From contig CAYFSL010000003.1 of NCBI GenBank assembly GCA_964345835.1, forward strand, positions 1 through 64,000: 64,000 bases of DNA. The letters are read 5' to 3'. Origin of the DNA: JAAYEL01 sp964345835 (GTDB taxonomy: Bacteria; Bacillota; Clostridia; Tissierellales; Peptoniphilaceae). The notes beneath the pieces are model-generated. The model made no database searches and had not been told where the DNA came from. It saw nothing but the letters and a program-made list of their open reading frames with translations. Positions 51,876 through 60,831 of the stretch are shown here, piece by piece. How positions within the stretch are numbered: the stretch's first letter is position 1; the number at the start of each line of letters is the position of its first letter. Both the position numbers and the translations under genes were made by a program.

Positions 51876-53057
51876 TTACTGGGCCATTTTATTTTCAATC
51901 TTTTTCCCCTTCAATACCATAAGCTCCTTTTCCCTGTTGGTCCTAGAAATGTTAAGAACTATACCCATTATTATGAAGTAGATTATTAAAGATGTTCCCC
52001 CATATGATATAAAAGGCAAAGTTATCCCGGTATTTGGAATTAAGTTGATTGAAACTCCAATATTAATTATAGATTGGAATAGGTAAAGGCAGGCATATCC
52101 TATTGCTACATATTTAGAATATAAATCATTAGACTTGATTGCTTCCTTCATAATTAAAAAGAACAGGTAAAAAACTGCCGCTACAAATATGATAGATCCT
52201 ATAAATCCAAACTCTTCTGCGATAACAGCAAATATCATATCATTGTGAACCTCATCAGCTAGATAACCAAATTTTAGGACGGACTTTCCATATCCAACTC
52301 CTAAAAATCCTCCTCTAGCTACTGCATAAAGTGAGTTCAATATTTGCCATGCACTTCCACCATTAGCCCCATATTTCTCTGGATCCCTCCAGCCCCTTAT
52401 CCTATCAGCTTGGTATCCATATATATTTACGCCAAGCAACCACATCATTATTATCAATAATAAAATAAGTCCAATAGTTGGAAGGACATATTCTTTTTTA
52501 TATTCAGTAAGAACAAATAGGAAGAAAAGCGTAGCTCCTATAGTTATAGTGGTAGAAAGGTCAGGTTGAATAAGAATTAAGAGTAGGGGGGTTCCAAGAA
52601 CAGCATATGTAAACAACATCCCCTTTATAATATCCCCTTGATTTTTCTTATTCCATAAGAGAAAGTTTGAAAAAAACAAGACAGATGCTACTTTATAGAT
52701 ATCGGAAGGCATAAACACAAATCCGATTTTAAGCCCCCTCCTTGCATACCCACTATAAAGAACCCTTAGAGGAGAAAAAAGGGCGGCAAGTAGAAGTATA
52801 ATACTTACAATCCATATTATCGTTGATAGCTTTCTAATCCATTTAAAGTCAAATAATGAACATCCTATCATAAAAGCTATCCCTATAAGCAGCATAATCC
52901 CCTGCCTTAAGGCATAGTAATAGGTTGAAGTCCTATTTTTTATTGTAAGACTGGCACTTGCACTTAGGACAACCATAATTCCAAAAATCGATATGGCTAT
53001 CACCAGGGTAAAAATTTTCCAATTTATATTTTTCAATTTTTCTAATTGTTTACTCAT
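51876..53057 (-). CDS. ftsW: SEDS peptidoglycan polymerase FtsW (RodA/SpoVE family)
   Basis: A 393-residue SEDS-family protein with about ten membrane helices that polymerises lipid II with a class B PBP. Typical segments are LIQPDLSTTITIGATLFF (catalytic Asp), RIRGWRDPEKYGANGGSAWQ, ARGGFLGVGYGKS, LADEVHNDMIFAVIAEEFG and LIPNTGITLPFISYGGTSL. Its position after murD and before ftsZ, in a cluster with ftsI, makes the divisome enzyme FtsW more likely than RodA. Confidence 0.9.
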   Translation of the reverse strand: MSKQLEKLKNINWKIFTLVIAISIFGIMVVLSASASLTIKNRTSTYYYALRQGIMLLIGIAFMIGCSLFDFKWIRKLSTIIWIVSIILLLAALFSPLRVLYSGYARRGLKIGFVFMPSDIYKVASVLFFSNFLLWNKKNQGDIIKGMLFTYAVLGTPLLLILIQPDLSTTITIGATLFFLFVLTEYKKEYVLPTIGLILLLIIMMWLLGVNIYGYQADRIRGWRDPEKYGANGGSAWQILNSLYAVARGGFLGVGYGKSVLKFGYLADEVHNDMIFAVIAEEFGFIGSIIFVAAVFYLFFLIMKEAIKSNDLYSKYVAIGYACLYLFQSIINIGVSINLIPNTGITLPFISYGGTSLIIYFIIMGIVLNISRTNREKELMVLKGKKIENKMAQ

Positions 53058-53069
53058 TACACCTACCTA

Positions 53070-54410
53070 CTAGCCATCTAGATTATCTACTAATTCCTTA
53101 AAGTGCGCTCCCCTATGTTCAAAACTTTTGTACATATCCCAGCTAGCACAGGCTGGTGAAAATAATACGGTATCACCATCGGTCGCGAATTGAGATGCTA
53201 AGTCTACTGCCTCTACTAAGTTATCGCAAATTACAGTATCAATAGCGTATTTCTTGGCGGTTTGTTCTATTTTATACTTGGTCTGCCCAAAAAGGATTAA
53301 TTTTTTAATATTGTCTTTACCAACAAATAAGTTATCATATTCCGATTGTTTGTCGTATCCACCTGCAATCAAGATAATATTAGATTTAAATCCATCTATA
53401 GCCTTTATTGTTGAATCTACATTTGTACCTTTAGAGTCATTGTAGTAATCAACGCCTCTAATGTTTCTGACCCATTCTATCCTATGTTCAATAGGCTTTA
53501 ATTCCTTAATCGCCCTGCTAATGTCTTCGATTTTTACTCCGTATTCATGACATAGAACTATTGCAAATAGTGCATTCTGCAGATTATGGTCGCCAACCAA
53601 CTTAAGGTCGGACCTTTCTATAGGGCTTTCTTCACCATCTATATATATCTTGCTAGCTAGGCAATAGGCTCCATTTGATACTTCTTTATGACTAGATATC
53701 CATTTTATTTTAGCCCTTGTAGATTTCTCTATTAATTTAGAGCTTTTGTCATCAGCATTTACCACTATAATATCATCTTCTAGTTGGTTTTTAGTTATAT
53801 TTAACTTAGCATTGACATACTCTTCATAGGATCCATGCCAGTCAATATGGTCGGGACTTATATTGGTTAGACAGGAGTATTTAGCCCTAAAAGTTGGTGA
53901 AGAAGCTAATTGAAAGCTAGAAATTTCTAGAACATAAACATAGTCCAGCCCCTTATCGACTATTTGCCATAGTAAACCTACGCCGATATTGCCAACAATT
54001 TGATTTTTTATATTCCCAGCTGAAAGGATTTCAGATACCATATGAGTTGTGGTTGTTTTTCCATTAGTTCCTGTGATTGCTATAAATTTTATGTTGTTCC
54101 ATAACCTATAGGCTAATTCAATATCCGAAATACATTCAATTCCCTTTTGCTTACAAAGAATTATAAATGGATTGTCAAGCCTTATTCCTGGGCTTTTTAA
54201 GACTAGGTCAACTGTTTTCCAGTCAATATCTTCTATCGAATTTATCTCAGTAAAATTATATCCCTTCAAATCTTCTAATGATTTATAATAGACATCATCT
54301 TTTTTATCTACATAAATATAAACTTCCTGATTTAACTTTGATAAGGCCTTTACACTTGAAATCCCTGTAACCCCTAGTCCAAATACTATAATCTTATATT
54401 CTTTCATCAT
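53070..54410 (-). CDS. murD: UDP-N-acetylmuramoylalanine-D-glutamate ligase
   Basis: MurD adds D-glutamate to UDP-MurNAc-L-Ala. The 446-residue Mur ligase has the N-terminal Rossmann domain (KIIVFGLGVTGISSVKAL), ATP loop ITGTNGKTTTTHMV, SSFQLASSPTFRAKYSCLTN, HIDWHGSYEEYVNAK and VDYYNDSKGTNVDSTIKAI. Two adjacent ATG codons (54410, 54407) are possible; the second has the better distance to AGGA. murC, murE, murF and murG are absent from the cluster. Confidence 0.94.
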   Translation of the reverse strand: MMKEYKIIVFGLGVTGISSVKALSKLNQEVYIYVDKKDDVYYKSLEDLKGYNFTEINSIEDIDWKTVDLVLKSPGIRLDNPFIILCKQKGIECISDIELAYRLWNNIKFIAITGTNGKTTTTHMVSEILSAGNIKNQIVGNIGVGLLWQIVDKGLDYVYVLEISSFQLASSPTFRAKYSCLTNISPDHIDWHGSYEEYVNAKLNITKNQLEDDIIVVNADDKSSKLIEKSTRAKIKWISSHKEVSNGAYCLASKIYIDGEESPIERSDLKLVGDHNLQNALFAIVLCHEYGVKIEDISRAIKELKPIEHRIEWVRNIRGVDYYNDSKGTNVDSTIKAIDGFKSNIILIAGGYDKQSEYDNLFVGKDNIKKLILFGQTKYKIEQTAKKYAIDTVICDNLVEAVDLASQFATDGDTVLFSPACASWDMYKSFEHRGAHFKELVDNLDG

Positions 54411-54439
54411 ATGTCCTGCTTTTCATAATAGTTCTATCT

Positions 54440-55387
54440 TTACCCGATTAGGTAAACCGTCAATGCTGTCAATATCACACTTGCTATAGTAAATCCTGCT
54501 ACTATTTTAGGTTCCTTATAGCCTTTTAGCTCATAGTGGTGGTGGAAGGGACTCATTAGAAATATTCTCTTTTTTGTCCTTTTGTAATAAGCAACTTGTA
54601 TTATTACTGATAACGCTTCTGCAACGTAAATTCCGCCTAGAATTAACAGATAAATTGTATTATTAGAAAGAATCATCATTGCAGTTATAGCTCCACCAAT
54701 TGCCATTGAACCAGTATCTCCCATAAATACAGATGCTGGATTTGAGTTATAAGCTAAAAATCCAAGTAGCACCCCAGCAAAAATAATAGCTGAAGATGAT
54801 ACATCGGAATAAAGTGTTAATGTAATCATTGAAATTCCTATAAATACAGGAATTGACACTGAGCTTAATAAACCATCAATCCCGTCAGTTAAGTTTACTG
54901 CATTAGTAGCCCCTACTAAGGCAATAACATAAATAGGAATAGCAAAAATTCCAAAGTATACCATTCCTTCAACAAATGGTACACGAAGGTAATTCATATC
55001 CTCTTTTACAAAGTAGACTATTAGAGAAATAACTAGGGCTACTGCAAATTGTAAAATCAGTTTTTGCCTTTCATTTAGTCCCATGTTCTCTTTCTTTTTA
55101 ACCTTAGAATAATCATCTAAAAATCCTATGGCTCCAAAGGCTAGGGTTGATATAACTATCATAAAGTTATCAAAACTAAAACCATTAGCAAGGAGGGTCA
55201 GAATTATAAAGACAAGTCCAAAGCCTAGTCCTCCCATGGTAGGAGTTCCCGCCTTTGCATAATGCTCCTTATTTCCTTCCTCTCTTATGGGTTGTCCAAC
55301 CTTATTTTTTTGCAGAAGTCTAATCAGATATTTCGTCACAAAAATTGATAGGACAATTGACAATATAAATATTATTTCTATTTTCAT
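54440..55387 (-). CDS. mraY: Phospho-N-acetylmuramoyl-pentapeptide-transferase
   Basis: MraY transfers phospho-MurNAc-pentapeptide to undecaprenyl phosphate, giving lipid I. The 315-residue, ten-helix protein has the conserved aspartates: GTPTMGGLGF, AIGFLDDYSKVKKKENMG (DD) and NAVNLTDGIDGL, plus FMGDTGSMAIGGA and FHHHYELKGYKEPK. Start ATG 55387 follows AAGGAGAAG. It lies between ftsI and murD. Confidence 0.96.
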   Translation of the reverse strand: MKIEIIFILSIVLSIFVTKYLIRLLQKNKVGQPIREEGNKEHYAKAGTPTMGGLGFGLVFIILTLLANGFSFDNFMIVISTLAFGAIGFLDDYSKVKKKENMGLNERQKLILQFAVALVISLIVYFVKEDMNYLRVPFVEGMVYFGIFAIPIYVIALVGATNAVNLTDGIDGLLSSVSIPVFIGISMITLTLYSDVSSSAIIFAGVLLGFLAYNSNPASVFMGDTGSMAIGGAITAMMILSNNTIYLLILGGIYVAEALSVIIQVAYYKRTKKRIFLMSPFHHHYELKGYKEPKIVAGFTIASVILTALTVYLIG

Positions 55388-55417
55388 ATAGCTTCTCCTT
55401 AATAAAATAATAAGTTT

Positions 55418-57688
55418 CTATTTAATATCTACTGTATATAGTATAATCTTATTTCTTTTATTTACAAGAGTTCCAGCCTTTGGCTCTTGCCTTACAACTC
55501 TTTCTCCCTGGCCTTTTTTAACAACCCTTAAATGGTTTTCTTCAAGAAGTGCTTTTGCCTTTGTAAAGTTCATCTCACTAGCATTAGGCACTACAATTTT
55601 ACCATCCTCTGAAGTTGACACTTTTATTTTAGATCCTTTTTTTATATATCCATCCGCCTCAGGCAGTTGACTAGTAATAATCTCGTAGGAGCTTATATTT
55701 TTCTTGTCGTATTCAAGTTCAAGTCCTTTTTCTGCTAAAAGTGTTTTTGCCTTGTAAATTGGCATACCTACTAGGTTATCTATCTTAACTAACTCACTAT
55801 CCTTGACAGCTGCACCCTTTCTTAAGAATTCAACTTCCTCAATTGAGTTGAAAATGTTTTTTACTGTCGGGTTTAAGTTGGATGCAAATTCCATATTTTG
55901 AGGAAATGCGACAACTATAATCATTGAATATTTAGGTTGATTGGCTGGGTAGTTAGCATAGATAGATATGATTGAATTTCCATTTTTATCTTTAGGATTT
56001 TTATCAAATATATTGCTTGTTTTAACTACTTCAGTTGTCCCTGTTTTATGGCCGATTCTTAAAGGGTTTTCCTTATAATATCCACTATTATTTGAATTGT
56101 TTTCAAAAAACTCTCTCATTGTCTTTGAACTAGATTCAGAAATAACCCTTGCAACTTCTTCTTTTTCTATTTTCTTTACAATATTTCCAGACTTGTCAAT
56201 TATTGAGTTTAATAAGTGTGGTCTATAATATTTTCCCCCGTTAATAGTAGCATTTAAGGCCATTAACTCTTGAAGAGGGGTAACGGATACTGAATGTCCG
56301 TAAGACATGGGCCTAAAGTCAACATCCTTTATGTTTGAATCCTTAGGAAAAATCCCCTTATTTTCATTTGGGAGGTCAATTCCCGTCAAGCTTCCAAACT
56401 TAAAGTTCTTTCCATATTCTACAAATTTTTCCTTGCCTATGTCATCAATAATGCCTACGAATGCAGGGTTGCACGAATTAGAAAAAGCTTCTTTTATCGT
56501 TTGTATTCCATGAGGGTGGTTGTGACGCCAGCACCTAATGAATACGCCAGGGGCAATCTCCACCTTACCTTTACATACATATTTGTTGTGGGTTTCAATT
56601 TCCCTATTAGAATCAAGAGCTATCGCTGATGTTATACCTTTAAATGTTGAACCTGGCTCATAAATTGAGCTTATAGCAAGGTTGTTCCACCTTTGCATCA
56701 TGTAGGATTCTATCTTATCCTTCTCAAGAACCTCCAAAAACATCTTGTCAATATCACCCTTTAATTCCCTTGGCTGGTTAGGGTCAAAAGAAGGGAGGCT
56801 TTCCATAGCTAGTATCTCCCCTGTGTTAGGATTTGAAACTATAGCGGTTGCATATAACGGTTTTTCCTTCTTAAATACCCCTACCAAATTATTGTAGACT
56901 ATCTTTTGGAATTCATAATCAAGGTTAGTTACAAGGTCATATGGATCTTTTCCCTTTTTATTTATCTCTGGCTGGAAGGGTAATTTTGTCCCTCCCCTAG
57001 CCTTATAATATTGAAGGAAAGAAGGTTTACCAGATAGTAGTGAATCGTATTCTTTCTCTAACCCATAACTTCCAGAATCAGAGCCTGAGAAACCTAGGAC
57101 AGATGCCCCCACTTCCCCAGCTACATAAGACCTTTCATTTTCTATCTCAAACCCTACATAAGGAAGCTTCAACGCCTCTATTTTTTTTCTAGACTCATCA
57201 GATACCCTATATGCAATAGGCCCTGAAATTGATTTTTTAAGCATATTCACCACTTTAGATGAATTAATACCTAGGAGTTGTGATAAATTTTCAACCTCAT
57301 CAAGGCTGTAACTGGGAAGGTCTAGTTTTTTCTCATATGATTCGATTAACTCCCTATTTTTAGATCCAGACTTATTAAGTTCTTCAAGCTTTTGCTTGAA
57401 AATTTCTTTTTCATTGTCCGTAATGGCCTCATAGATATAGGCTGTATTTGTTTCCAAATTTGTAGCAAGGGCAATTTTATTCCTATCGTAAATTACCCCT
57501 CTCGGAGGAGATTTATGTTCTTTAACACTAATTCTTTCCTCAGCCTTCTTCTTATAGGAATCAGGGTCAAATAACTGTAATTTTACTAGTCTAAATATAT
57601 AAATTAAAAATAAAAAGGCTGTGAGTGTAAGAAAAATTAAAATTTTCTTATTCACGTCACGGCCAGTATTATTAAGCTTATTTTTCAT
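55418..57688 (-). CDS. ftsI: Class B penicillin-binding protein with two PASTA domains (FtsI/PBP2x-like)
   Basis: A 756-residue transpeptidase. One N-terminal helix (about 16-38), dimerisation region, then the catalytic domain with STFK in SIYEPGSTFKGI (nucleophile Ser), SCN in FSNSCNPAF and KTG in IGHKTGTTEV. Two C-terminal PASTA domains follow (NLVGMPIYKAKTLLAEKGLE; VVPNASEMNFTKAKALLEE). No transglycosylase domain, so it works with a SEDS protein, here FtsW. Start ATG 57688 has TTAGGTG; the upstream GTG at 57697 overlaps that site. PBP2x/SpoVD are the closest architectures. Confidence 0.93.
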   Translation of the reverse strand: MKNKLNNTGRDVNKKILIFLTLTAFLFLIYIFRLVKLQLFDPDSYKKKAEERISVKEHKSPPRGVIYDRNKIALATNLETNTAYIYEAITDNEKEIFKQKLEELNKSGSKNRELIESYEKKLDLPSYSLDEVENLSQLLGINSSKVVNMLKKSISGPIAYRVSDESRKKIEALKLPYVGFEIENERSYVAGEVGASVLGFSGSDSGSYGLEKEYDSLLSGKPSFLQYYKARGGTKLPFQPEINKKGKDPYDLVTNLDYEFQKIVYNNLVGVFKKEKPLYATAIVSNPNTGEILAMESLPSFDPNQPRELKGDIDKMFLEVLEKDKIESYMMQRWNNLAISSIYEPGSTFKGITSAIALDSNREIETHNKYVCKGKVEIAPGVFIRCWRHNHPHGIQTIKEAFSNSCNPAFVGIIDDIGKEKFVEYGKNFKFGSLTGIDLPNENKGIFPKDSNIKDVDFRPMSYGHSVSVTPLQELMALNATINGGKYYRPHLLNSIIDKSGNIVKKIEKEEVARVISESSSKTMREFFENNSNNSGYYKENPLRIGHKTGTTEVVKTSNIFDKNPKDKNGNSIISIYANYPANQPKYSMIIVVAFPQNMEFASNLNPTVKNIFNSIEEVEFLRKGAAVKDSELVKIDNLVGMPIYKAKTLLAEKGLELEYDKKNISSYEIITSQLPEADGYIKKGSKIKVSTSEDGKIVVPNASEMNFTKAKALLEENHLRVVKKGQGERVVRQEPKAGTLVNKRNKIILYTVDIK

Positions 57689-57703
57689 GTTGTTCACCTA
57701 ATA

Positions 57704-58162
57704 TTAGTTAGAATTCGATAGGCTATAAGCTATCTTACCATCTCTTGCTTGATTGTTTGGAAGGCTTTCATCTATATTGACGAAATTATCCTTTCCAGGA
57801 AAAACCATATTCAACCTATTTTTAGCAATATTTTCAATTCTAATCCTGGAGATATATGGTTTTATTTTTATTTCTAGATTTTCTATCTGTTTATTAAGCT
57901 CCCTATTCTCGTACTTAGTTATTGAAATGTTACTATTTATTGCAACCATTTCCGTATAGCCAACCACTATAAAAGGTAACAATACCAATGATCCAATAAT
58001 AAAAAAAATCATAAGTACAACCCTTATATTGGCAAGAGCACTTTTATTATAAGATGCCTTAGCTAGACTTTCTTCCGCAGGAGTTGCCAGCACATCAAGC
58101 TTAGGCATAGTAAGGTCATTTGACATATATGAGGATATGTTTTTTTCTTTTGTAGCTTCCAT
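57704..58162 (-). CDS. ftsL: FtsL-like divisome protein
   Basis: A 152-residue bitopic protein: cytosolic N-terminus (about 1-48), one membrane helix (VVLMIFFIIGSLVLLPFIVV region, about 48-72), then a coiled coil (YENRELNKQIENLEIKIKP) and a septum-type ending RIENIAKNRLNMVFPG. Topology, leucine-zipper-like segment and location between rsmH and ftsI identify FtsL, which stabilises FtsI and FtsW at the septum. Sequence conservation in this family is low. Confidence 0.82.
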   Translation of the reverse strand: MEATKEKNISSYMSNDLTMPKLDVLATPAEESLAKASYNKSALANIRVVLMIFFIIGSLVLLPFIVVGYTEMVAINSNISITKYENRELNKQIENLEIKIKPYISRIRIENIAKNRLNMVFPGKDNFVNIDESLPNNQARDGKIAYSLSNSN

Positions 58163-58220
58163 TTTTTCTCCAATCTATTTTATAAATGACTCATTCTAAT
58201 TAAGTCATTAATTCCTGCTG

Positions 58221-59156
58221 CTATAGCTTCTTACAAATCCTCAGCTTTGCAGGCTTAGCCCTCCTATTAGTATCTAACTCTTTTTCACTAGCTATTATCG
58301 GCTTTCTTGTGATAATCTTTATTTCAGGCTTATTGTTGCAAACACATATTGGAAATTCTGGTGGACAAGTACATCCCCTTGCTAGCTCCAAGAAATTTGT
58401 CTTTACTATCCTATCTTCTATGGAATGAAAGGTTATAATCGCAAGTCTACCACCGGGTTTTAACCTTTCTACTGCAATCCCAATTGTAGATTCCAATGCA
58501 TCTAATTCTTTATTGACCTCTATCCTTAAAGCCTGAAAAGTTCTTTTGGCAGGATGTTTGCCCTGAATCCTCACCTTTTTAGGGATGGCCCTCTTAATTA
58601 TGTCTACAAGTTCAAAAGTAGTTTCTATAGGCTTTTCAGCCCTAGTTTCAATAATAAATTCTGCTATTCTCTTGCCCCACTTTTCTTCGCCATAATTCCA
58701 AAGGATCATCTCCAATTCTTCTTTTGAGTAGTTGTTGACAATGTATGCCGCAGTAAGCTCTGCCGACTTGTCCATCCTCATATCTAATGCTGCATCTTGT
58801 TGATAGGAAAATCCTCTTTCCCCCTCATCAAGTTGATAGCTAGATACTCCTATATCCATTAAAATTCCATCAACTTTTTCAATTGAAAGAGAATCTAAAA
58901 TAGACCCTAAATAAGCATAATTACTCTTTACAAAATATATTTGATCCTTATAGGCAGATAATCTTTCTTGAGCTTCAAGCAAAGCATCTTCATCCTGGTC
59001 AATAGCAATCAACTTTCCACCAGGGCCGATACGTTTCAAAATCTCCAAACTGTGACCACCAGCACCCAGGGTGCAGTCAACATATATTCCATTTTCCTTA
59101 ATGTCCAGTCCCTCTATTGTTTCATTCAATAAAACTGGAATGTGATTAAAATCCAT
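58221..59156 (-). CDS. rsmH: 16S rRNA (cytosine1402-N4)-methyltransferase
   Basis: RsmH (MraW) methylates N4 of C1402 in 16S rRNA with SAM. The 311-residue protein begins MDFNHIPVLLNETIEGLDI and has VDCTLGAGGHSLEILKRI, DGILMDIGVSSYQLDEGERG, AKRTFQALRIEVNKELDAL and AIITFHSIEDRIVK. It follows mraZ by 8 bp, the canonical first pair of the division cluster. Confidence 0.97.
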   Translation of the reverse strand: MDFNHIPVLLNETIEGLDIKENGIYVDCTLGAGGHSLEILKRIGPGGKLIAIDQDEDALLEAQERLSAYKDQIYFVKSNYAYLGSILDSLSIEKVDGILMDIGVSSYQLDEGERGFSYQQDAALDMRMDKSAELTAAYIVNNYSKEELEMILWNYGEEKWGKRIAEFIIETRAEKPIETTFELVDIIKRAIPKKVRIQGKHPAKRTFQALRIEVNKELDALESTIGIAVERLKPGGRLAIITFHSIEDRIVKTNFLELARGCTCPPEFPICVCNNKPEIKIITRKPIIASEKELDTNRRAKPAKLRICKKL

Positions 59157-59164
59157 AGTCCTAC

Positions 59165-59596
59165 CTATATATCTAATTCTTCATATTCATCTATTAAATC
59201 GTAGAAGTCTTCCTCTTCTTCTTTTCTATTGCTTTCGAAAACTTCTTTAGACCAGATCTCAATTTTTGTTGCTACACCGGTAATAACTACTTCCTTATCA
59301 ATCCCCGCATAGTCTCTCAGGTTCTGAGGAATTATTATCCTTCCCTGCTTATCTACTGTTAATTCTCTTGCTGGTCCAAACATATTCCTGGTAAACCTTC
59401 TAGCCTTTTCAGAGGTAAGCTTTAGGCTTCTCATCTTTTCATACATGAGCCTCCACTCCTCCTCATCGTAAACAAAAAGGCACCTGTCGATACTTTTTGT
59501 AATGTAAAAAGTCTGACTTAACTGTTCTCTAAATTTTAATGGCATGATTACTCTACCTTTTTCATCCACAGAGTGGATGTATTCACCCATATACAT
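59165..59596 (-). CDS. mraZ: Transcriptional regulator MraZ
   Basis: A 143-residue protein with two AbrB-like half-domains: MGEYIHSVDEKGRVIMPLKF and REDKQGR-like as ARELTVDKQGRIIIPQNLRD. MraZ forms rings and binds direct repeats in its own promoter to repress the division cluster. Start is ATG 59596 (MYMGEY, matching the family start) with GGGTGA as ribosome site. Four operator repeats lie directly upstream. Confidence 0.96.
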   Translation of the reverse strand: MYMGEYIHSVDEKGRVIMPLKFREQLSQTFYITKSIDRCLFVYDEEEWRLMYEKMRSLKLTSEKARRFTRNMFGPARELTVDKQGRIIIPQNLRDYAGIDKEVVITGVATKIEIWSKEVFESNRKEEEEDFYDLIDEYEELDI

Positions 59597-59606
59597 GCTA
59601 AGTCAC

Positions 59607-59641
59607 CCACTTTCTACCACTTAGTTCCACTTTCTTACCAC
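59607..59641 (-). promoter_or_regulatory. MraZ operator, four GTGG direct repeats
   Basis: On the minus strand four AAGTGG repeats occur with GTGG at 59638-59641, 59627-59630, 59617-59620 and 59607-59610, spaced 11, 10 and 10 bp, one helical turn each. They start just downstream of the -10 and cover the likely transcription start, ending at the mraZ ribosome site. The pattern matches known MraZ boxes. Confidence 0.85.
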
Positions 59642-59649
59642 TTGGTTAT

Positions 59650-59678
59650 ATATTACATTAAAAATACCATATATTCAA
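59650..59678 (-). promoter_or_regulatory. Promoter of the mraZ division cluster
   Basis: On the minus strand TTGAAT (59673-59678) and TAATAT (59650-59655) are spaced by 17 bp, directly upstream of the four MraZ boxes. Confidence 0.75.
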
Positions 59679-59928
59679 GGTTAATCAAGCCCTAAAAAAA
59701 GTTTTTTAGCTGATTTTTGTAATTTAATTAAAAAATAACTTTTAGATTAAATATTTTTAATAGTAGCTAGTGATAGAAGACTTAAGATATTGATAATACA
59801 TTTATCCAAGAATTAAATAAGTAGGTACATAAAGGGTGGATTGGTCTTAGTTAAGCACTTTAAATTAAAAATTTGTTAAAAATTGACTATCCAATATAAA
59901 GGATTGAGATTTATAATTTTAAATAGCA
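59679..59928. other. AT-rich intergenic region without clear features
   Basis: About 250 bp between the mraZ promoter and the lgt terminator. It contains a short A/T hairpin (59692-59709) but no coding potential, RNA gene or promoter that I can support. Confidence 0.5.
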
Positions 59929-59960
59929 AAAGGCTATGAGCATTAATGCTCATAGCCTTT
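59929..59960 (-). terminator. 32-bp perfect palindrome, terminator of the hflX-lgt run
   Basis: Two perfect 16-base arms (59929-59944, 59945-59960); in RNA the stem would close on a small ATTAAT loop. The minus strand continues TTTTGCTATTTAAAATT, a modest T-rich tail. It lies 88 bases past the lgt stop. Confidence 0.75.
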
Positions 59961-60048
59961 GATTATGCCAGGTAAAACTCTCTATACAAGATTTAGTTAT
60001 TCTTATTTAAGAGCTAAGTCTGACGTATTTTAAAATGTATTTTTTAAC

Positions 60049-60831
60049 CTATACTAGCTCATCTTGTGTTTTTAATAGTTCGTCTTGATTTGCTTCCTTC
60101 TTAGATTGGACGAAGAAAAGGATCAACCCGCCTACAATAAATACGATGCTTACAACTTGGGCTACTCTTAATGGGCCCATATATAGGCTATCTGTCCTAA
60201 GTCCCTCTACAAAGAATCTTAGTATTCCATATAGAATCATATATAAACCAGTAGTTTGTCCAAACCTCTTTTGCTTCTTATTGAAAAAGCTTAAGAGAAT
60301 TATAAATATTAGGACATTGCCCATTGACTCATATAAGAATGTTGGGTGGTATTTTTGTCCGTCAATAATCACTGCCCAAGGTAGGTCTATAGGTCCCCCA
60401 TGAGCCTCATTATTTATAAAGTTTCCCCACCTTCCAATAGCTTGGGCAAGGGGAAGAAAAACCATTACAACATCAGATAAGGTAAAAAATCTAATAGATT
60501 TAGACTTGGTAAATATTAAGCCAACTATTACTCCAGCTATAATACCGCCATGAATTGCAAGCCCTCCAGACCTGATGTCGATTATCTTCATTAAGTCACC
60601 AGCGTAATTTTCCCATTCAAATATCACATAATATAGCCTTGCTCCAATTATTGAGGCTGGAAGAACCCATAATGAAAAGTCATAAAGGTCGTCCTCATTT
60701 CCTCCTACTTTCTTTAATAGTTTTGAAGCCCCTACAACTGCAACAACCATTCCAGTAACTATTAATATGGCATACCAGTAGACGTCTACTCCAAATATAC
60801 TAAAGGCAACTCTACTTCCATTATATTGCAT
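60049..60831 (-). CDS. lgt: Prolipoprotein diacylglyceryl transferase
   Basis: Lgt transfers diacylglycerol to the lipobox cysteine of prolipoproteins. The 260-residue, seven-helix membrane protein has the essential segments RSGGLAIHGGIIAGV, IGRWGNFINNEAHGGP and YHPTFLYESMGNV, plus GILRFFVEGLRTDSLYMG. Its products include the lipoproteins encoded at 1-125 and 23896-25452. It overlaps the preceding membrane protein gene by 11 bp. Confidence 0.96.
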   Translation of the reverse strand: MQYNGSRVAFSIFGVDVYWYAILIVTGMVVAVVGASKLLKKVGGNEDDLYDFSLWVLPASIIGARLYYVIFEWENYAGDLMKIIDIRSGGLAIHGGIIAGVIVGLIFTKSKSIRFFTLSDVVMVFLPLAQAIGRWGNFINNEAHGGPIDLPWAVIIDGQKYHPTFLYESMGNVLIFIILLSFFNKKQKRFGQTTGLYMILYGILRFFVEGLRTDSLYMGPLRVAQVVSIVFIVGGLILFFVQSKKEANQDELLKTQDELV

